Source: Chloroflexota bacterium (GTDB lineage: Bacteria > Chloroflexota > Dormibacteria > Dormibacterales > Dormibacteraceae). From it: a stretch of 7,890 nt of DNA. The notes beneath the pieces were generated by a model. It saw only the letters and a program-made list of their open reading frames with translations, was not told the DNA's origin and did not search any database. Of the stretch, positions 6,291-7,890 are shown piece by piece; within the stretch, counting starts at the first letter, position 1, and each line of letters starts with the position of its first letter. The translations under genes and the position numbers were made by a program. Location: positions 1 through 7,890 of the forward strand of contig VBKD01000047.1 of the NCBI GenBank assembly GCA_005888075.1, read 5' to 3'.

Positions 6291-7154
6291 ATGCATGAAT
6301 TGAAGCGCGTGTTGGTCGTCGGTGCTGGGACCATGGGCTCGCAAATTGCGCTCCAGACAGCGCTGAGCGGTCGCTATGAAGTGACCATTGTCGACACGGC
6401 GCCGGGCCAGTTGGAAAGGGCGAGGGCGCAGAACCAGAAGCTCGTCGACCGCTCGGTGGAGAAGGGGCGATTGACGAAAGAGAAAGCTGAACAGGCACTC
6501 GGCCGGATCACCGATTCCGACAACCTCGCGTCGTCCGCACCCAACGCGGACCTCGTCATCGAAGCGGTGATCGAAGACTTCGACGCCAAGAAGAGCGTCT
6601 TCGAATCCCTCGGCAGGCACGCAACCAATGACGCGATCCTTGCCAGCAACTCGAGCACCATCGTGATCAGCCGGCTCGCCGGATTGACCGGCCGGCCCGA
6701 GCGGTGCTGCAACATGCATTTCTTCCACCCGGTGACGGTCATGCAGCTGTGCGAGATCGCACGTGGCCCGCAAACCGATGACGACACCGTCGAAACCGCC
6801 ATGGAATTCGTCCGCGGCATCGACCGCACCCCCGTGCTGCTGCAAAAAGAGATCTGGGGTTTCATCGTGAATCGCATCCTGTTCGCAGCCTCGGAGGAGG
6901 CGATGAGGCTTCTAGAAGGCGGTTACGCGACGGCCGAGGACATCGACACCGCGGTCCAGAAGGGATTGAATTGGCCCATGGGTCCATTCCACCTCCTCGA
7001 CTTCAGCGGCCTCGACATCTTCTATGGCGCGCTGAACGACCGGCGCCAGCAGGGCGAGGGCGGTGAGGTTCCGGATGTGCTTCGCGAGCTGGTCGAGGCC
7101 AAGCACCTCGGCCGCAAGACCGGCAAAGGCTTTTTCGACTACACGACCGCGTAG
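6291..7154 (+). CDS. 3-hydroxyacyl-CoA (3-hydroxybutyryl-CoA-type) dehydrogenase
   Basis: Oxidises (S)-3-hydroxyacyl-CoA to 3-oxoacyl-CoA, or the reverse, in fatty-acid, butyrate or polyhydroxybutyrate metabolism. With the ATG at 6291 it has 287 residues, the usual single-function length; an ATG at 6279 would add MLTR. The Rossmann motif is VLVVGAGTMGSQIA (7-20), and an acidic residue at the end of beta-2 (VDT, Asp35) favours NAD+. The catalytic dyad is His143 (MHFFHPV) and Glu155 (LCEI), with Ser122 in ASNSSTIVIS and Asn194 in GFIVNRILFAASEEAMRLL. The C-terminal domain ends KHLGRKTGKGFFDY. The family Asn three residues after the catalytic His is His146 here (HFFH rather than HFFN). No Shine-Dalgarno precedes either start. 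No thiolase or enoyl-CoA hydratase is adjacent. Confidence 0.93.
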   Translation: MHELKRVLVVGAGTMGSQIALQTALSGRYEVTIVDTAPGQLERARAQNQKLVDRSVEKGRLTKEKAEQALGRITDSDNLASSAPNADLVIEAVIEDFDAKKSVFESLGRHATNDAILASNSSTIVISRLAGLTGRPERCCNMHFFHPVTVMQLCEIARGPQTDDDTVETAMEFVRGIDRTPVLLQKEIWGFIVNRILFAASEEAMRLLEGGYATAEDIDTAVQKGLNWPMGPFHLLDFSGLDIFYGALNDRRQQGEGGEVPDVLRELVEAKHLGRKTGKGFFDYTTA

Positions 7155-7195
7155 GACCGTGTAGGAGGGGGGTTGCGAAGGGCAAAATTGATCCT

Positions 7196-7268
7196 GCCCC
7201 CGTAGCCCAATGGCAGAGGCAGCCGGCTTAAACCCGGTCCAGCGCGGGTTCGACCCCCGCCGGGGGTA
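7196..7268 (+). tRNA. tRNA with UAA anticodon (Leu by anticodon) but short variable loop
   Basis: A 73-nt cloverleaf. The acceptor is GCCCCCG (7196-7202) with CGGGGGT (7261-7267), six Watson-Crick pairs and a terminal G1-U72 wobble. Positions 8-9 are TA. The D-arm is GCC/GGC with GG in the loop, its fourth pair being C-A. The anticodon stem GCCGG/CCGGT closes CTTAAAC, anticodon TAA (7229-7231). The variable loop is 5 nt (CCAGC), followed by a perfect T-arm GCGGG-TTCGACC-CCCGC and discriminator A. CCA is not encoded. Canonical bacterial tRNA-Leu is type II with a long variable arm, so identity by anticodon (Leu, UUA) and body (type I) disagree. A73 fits leucine. Real amino acid identity is uncertain; the tRNA fold is solid. 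Confidence 0.8.
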
Positions 7269-7269
7269 C

Positions 7270-7296
7270 TTGAGCGGCAAACCTTCCGCCTACAAT
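7270..7296 (+). promoter_or_regulatory. Promoter of the small DUF4177-like gene, near-leaderless
   Basis: TTGAGC (7270-7275, 4 of 6) and TACAAT (7291-7296, 5 of 6) are separated by 15 bases, somewhat short. The -10 box ends 9 bases before the ATG at 7306, so the transcript would begin only 0-3 bases before the start codon. The site directly follows the tRNA gene. Confidence 0.5.
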
Positions 7297-7305
7297 CGTC
7301 GAAGA

Positions 7306-7635
7306 ATGGGCCCACATTTCGAGGAAGATCCGGACGAACCCGAAGAGCCCTCGCAGCCGGAGCAACCTGACGGCGCCCGGGGCACCGCGGCCGGGCTCCT
7401 GCCGAATGTCGGATTGCCGGCGCGCGATTGGGAGTACTCGACCAAGGTTCTGACCGTGGGTCAGCTCGTCGACGGCGTCACGCTGGTCAAGCTCCTTCAG
7501 GACGCCGCTCCGGACGGGTGGGAGCTGACCGACGTGATCGATGGGGGGGATAAGCGTGTGCTCCTGATGCGCCGGCCGAAGCGCTCGGTTCGCGAGCAGC
7601 GGCGGGTGGGGTTCGCGCCTCCCACACGCAACTGA
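7306..7635 (+). CDS. Small protein with DUF4177-like domain
   Basis: Function unknown. The 109-residue protein starts at the ATG at 7306; upstream frame extension to 7210 would run into the tRNA gene, so it is rejected. Residues 1-26 are acidic and Pro-rich (HFEEDPDEPEEPSQPEQPDG), probably disordered. Residues about 41-90 hold WEYSTKVL, LVKLLQDAAPDGWEL and RVLLMRRP, which resemble the small alpha/beta DUF4177 pattern: aromatic first strand, helix, G-W-E-L, then a hydrophobic strand ending in basic residues. The tail is Arg-rich. No signal peptide or membrane segment. Its TGA overlaps the proposed CTG start of the response regulator, so the two may be co-translated. The family call rests on a short motif and is moderate. 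Confidence 0.75.
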   Translation: MGPHFEEDPDEPEEPSQPEQPDGARGTAAGLLPNVGLPARDWEYSTKVLTVGQLVDGVTLVKLLQDAAPDGWELTDVIDGGDKRVLLMRRPKRSVREQRRVGFAPPTRN

Positions 7636-7890
7636 CCACACCGCCACCCCGTCGTAGACGTCGAATCCTCGTCGTCGAGGACGACGTGCCGGTCCGCATG
7701 CTGATCGCCGAGGTGTGCCGCCTGCAGGGCCATGACGTCGTGGAGGCCGGCACCGGCGCGCAAGCCATCGAGCTCGCCACCAGCGCCCACCCCGACCTCT
7801 GTCTGATCGACTGGGTGCTCCCCGACATCAGCGGCACGGACGTCATTCGCGAGCTGAGACGTCAGGGCGTCGCGAGCCCCATGATCATGC
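7632..7890 (+). CDS. Response regulator receiver domain protein (3' end outside the window)
   Basis: A signalling protein whose receiver domain is phosphorylated by a histidine kinase. The visible part reads RRILVVEDDVPVRML (acidic pocket Glu-Asp-Asp at 16-18), a helix, then DLCLIDWVLPDISGTDVI with the phospho-acceptor Asp60. Tyr/Lys switch positions and any output domain lie beyond the edge. The start is unusual: in this frame a stop occurs at 7551 and no ATG, GTG or TTG follows until GTG at 7686, which would remove beta-1 and the acidic pocket. CTG at 7632 (sequence CTGA, sharing bases with the upstream TGA) is the best candidate, giving the N-terminus MTTPPPRRRRR. No Shine-Dalgarno is at proper distance; GGTGGGG lies about 20 bases upstream. 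Confidence 0.85.
   Translation, partial: MTTPPPRRRRRILVVEDDVPVRMLIAEVCRLQGHDVVEAGTGAQAIELATSAHPDLCLIDWVLPDISGTDVIRELRRQGVASPMIM

Noticed and set aside
5997..6845. Minus-strand open frame of 282 codons opposite the dehydrogenase gene
   Set aside because: It is antisense to a clearly conserved coding sequence and to the metallopeptidase in another frame. Its translation has no family motif and is what GC-rich third positions produce by chance.
7155..7195. Terminator or promoter between the dehydrogenase and the UAA tRNA
   Set aside because: I found neither a stem with a T-tract nor a -35/-10 pair at proper spacing. The tRNA may be cotranscribed with the dehydrogenase, but nothing specific can be shown.
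7210..7305. N-terminal extension of the DUF4177-like gene to the ATG at 7210
   Set aside because: It would begin inside the tRNA gene and encode the tRNA anticodon and T-arm. The ATG at 7306 has its own promoter-like sequence directly upstream.

Overview
This is a GC-rich bacterial chromosomal segment carrying central-metabolism and housekeeping genes. Strong G/C bias at third codon positions, several starts without a Shine-Dalgarno sequence, and a Bacillus-BkdB-like E2 suggest a GC-rich Terrabacteria lineage (Chloroflexota, Dormibacterota or Actinomycetota). That placement is inference; no marker gene here settles it. I see no insertion sequence, phage gene, CRISPR array or toxin-antitoxin pair.

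Layout. (1) The C-terminal half of malate synthase A enters from the left edge (+) and ends at 839. (2) A 146-bp gap follows, with a terminator-like hairpin and two G-quadruplex-type G-runs. (3) A long leftward block runs from 4745 down to 986. It holds a lipoyl-dependent 2-oxoacid dehydrogenase E2, lipA and lipB, tightly overlapping, then two small unrecognised genes that are paralogues of each other. (4) Divergent from the E2 is a rightward gene for a proline-rich DUF4190-type membrane protein. (5) A leftward tRNA-Cys(GCA) follows. (6) Next come a flavin-reductase-like gene (+) and a convergent zincin-like metallopeptidase gene (-), separated only by three perfect copies of an 11-bp repeat. 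(7) The metallopeptidase is divergent from a 3-hydroxyacyl-CoA dehydrogenase gene (+), with practically no intergenic DNA. (8) Then come a tRNA gene with a UAA anticodon but a short variable loop, a small DUF4177-like gene with a near-leaderless promoter, and the start of a response regulator whose only plausible start is a CTG overlapping the previous stop.

Functional links. LipB loads octanoyl groups from acyl carrier protein onto lipoyl domains and LipA inserts the sulfurs. Both sit in one overlapping cluster with an E2 that needs the cofactor, so enzyme and cofactor supply are probably co-expressed. Malate synthase (glyoxylate shunt), a branched-chain-type E2 and 3-hydroxyacyl-CoA dehydrogenase fit a heterotrophic acyl-CoA economy, but they are not in one operon.

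Most worth a second look: the type-I-shaped tRNA(UAA) in a window whose genes contain no in-frame TTA codon; the tandem paralogous small genes; the exact-fit 11-bp triplicate; the face-to-face starts at 6278-6293; and the CTG-start response regulator.
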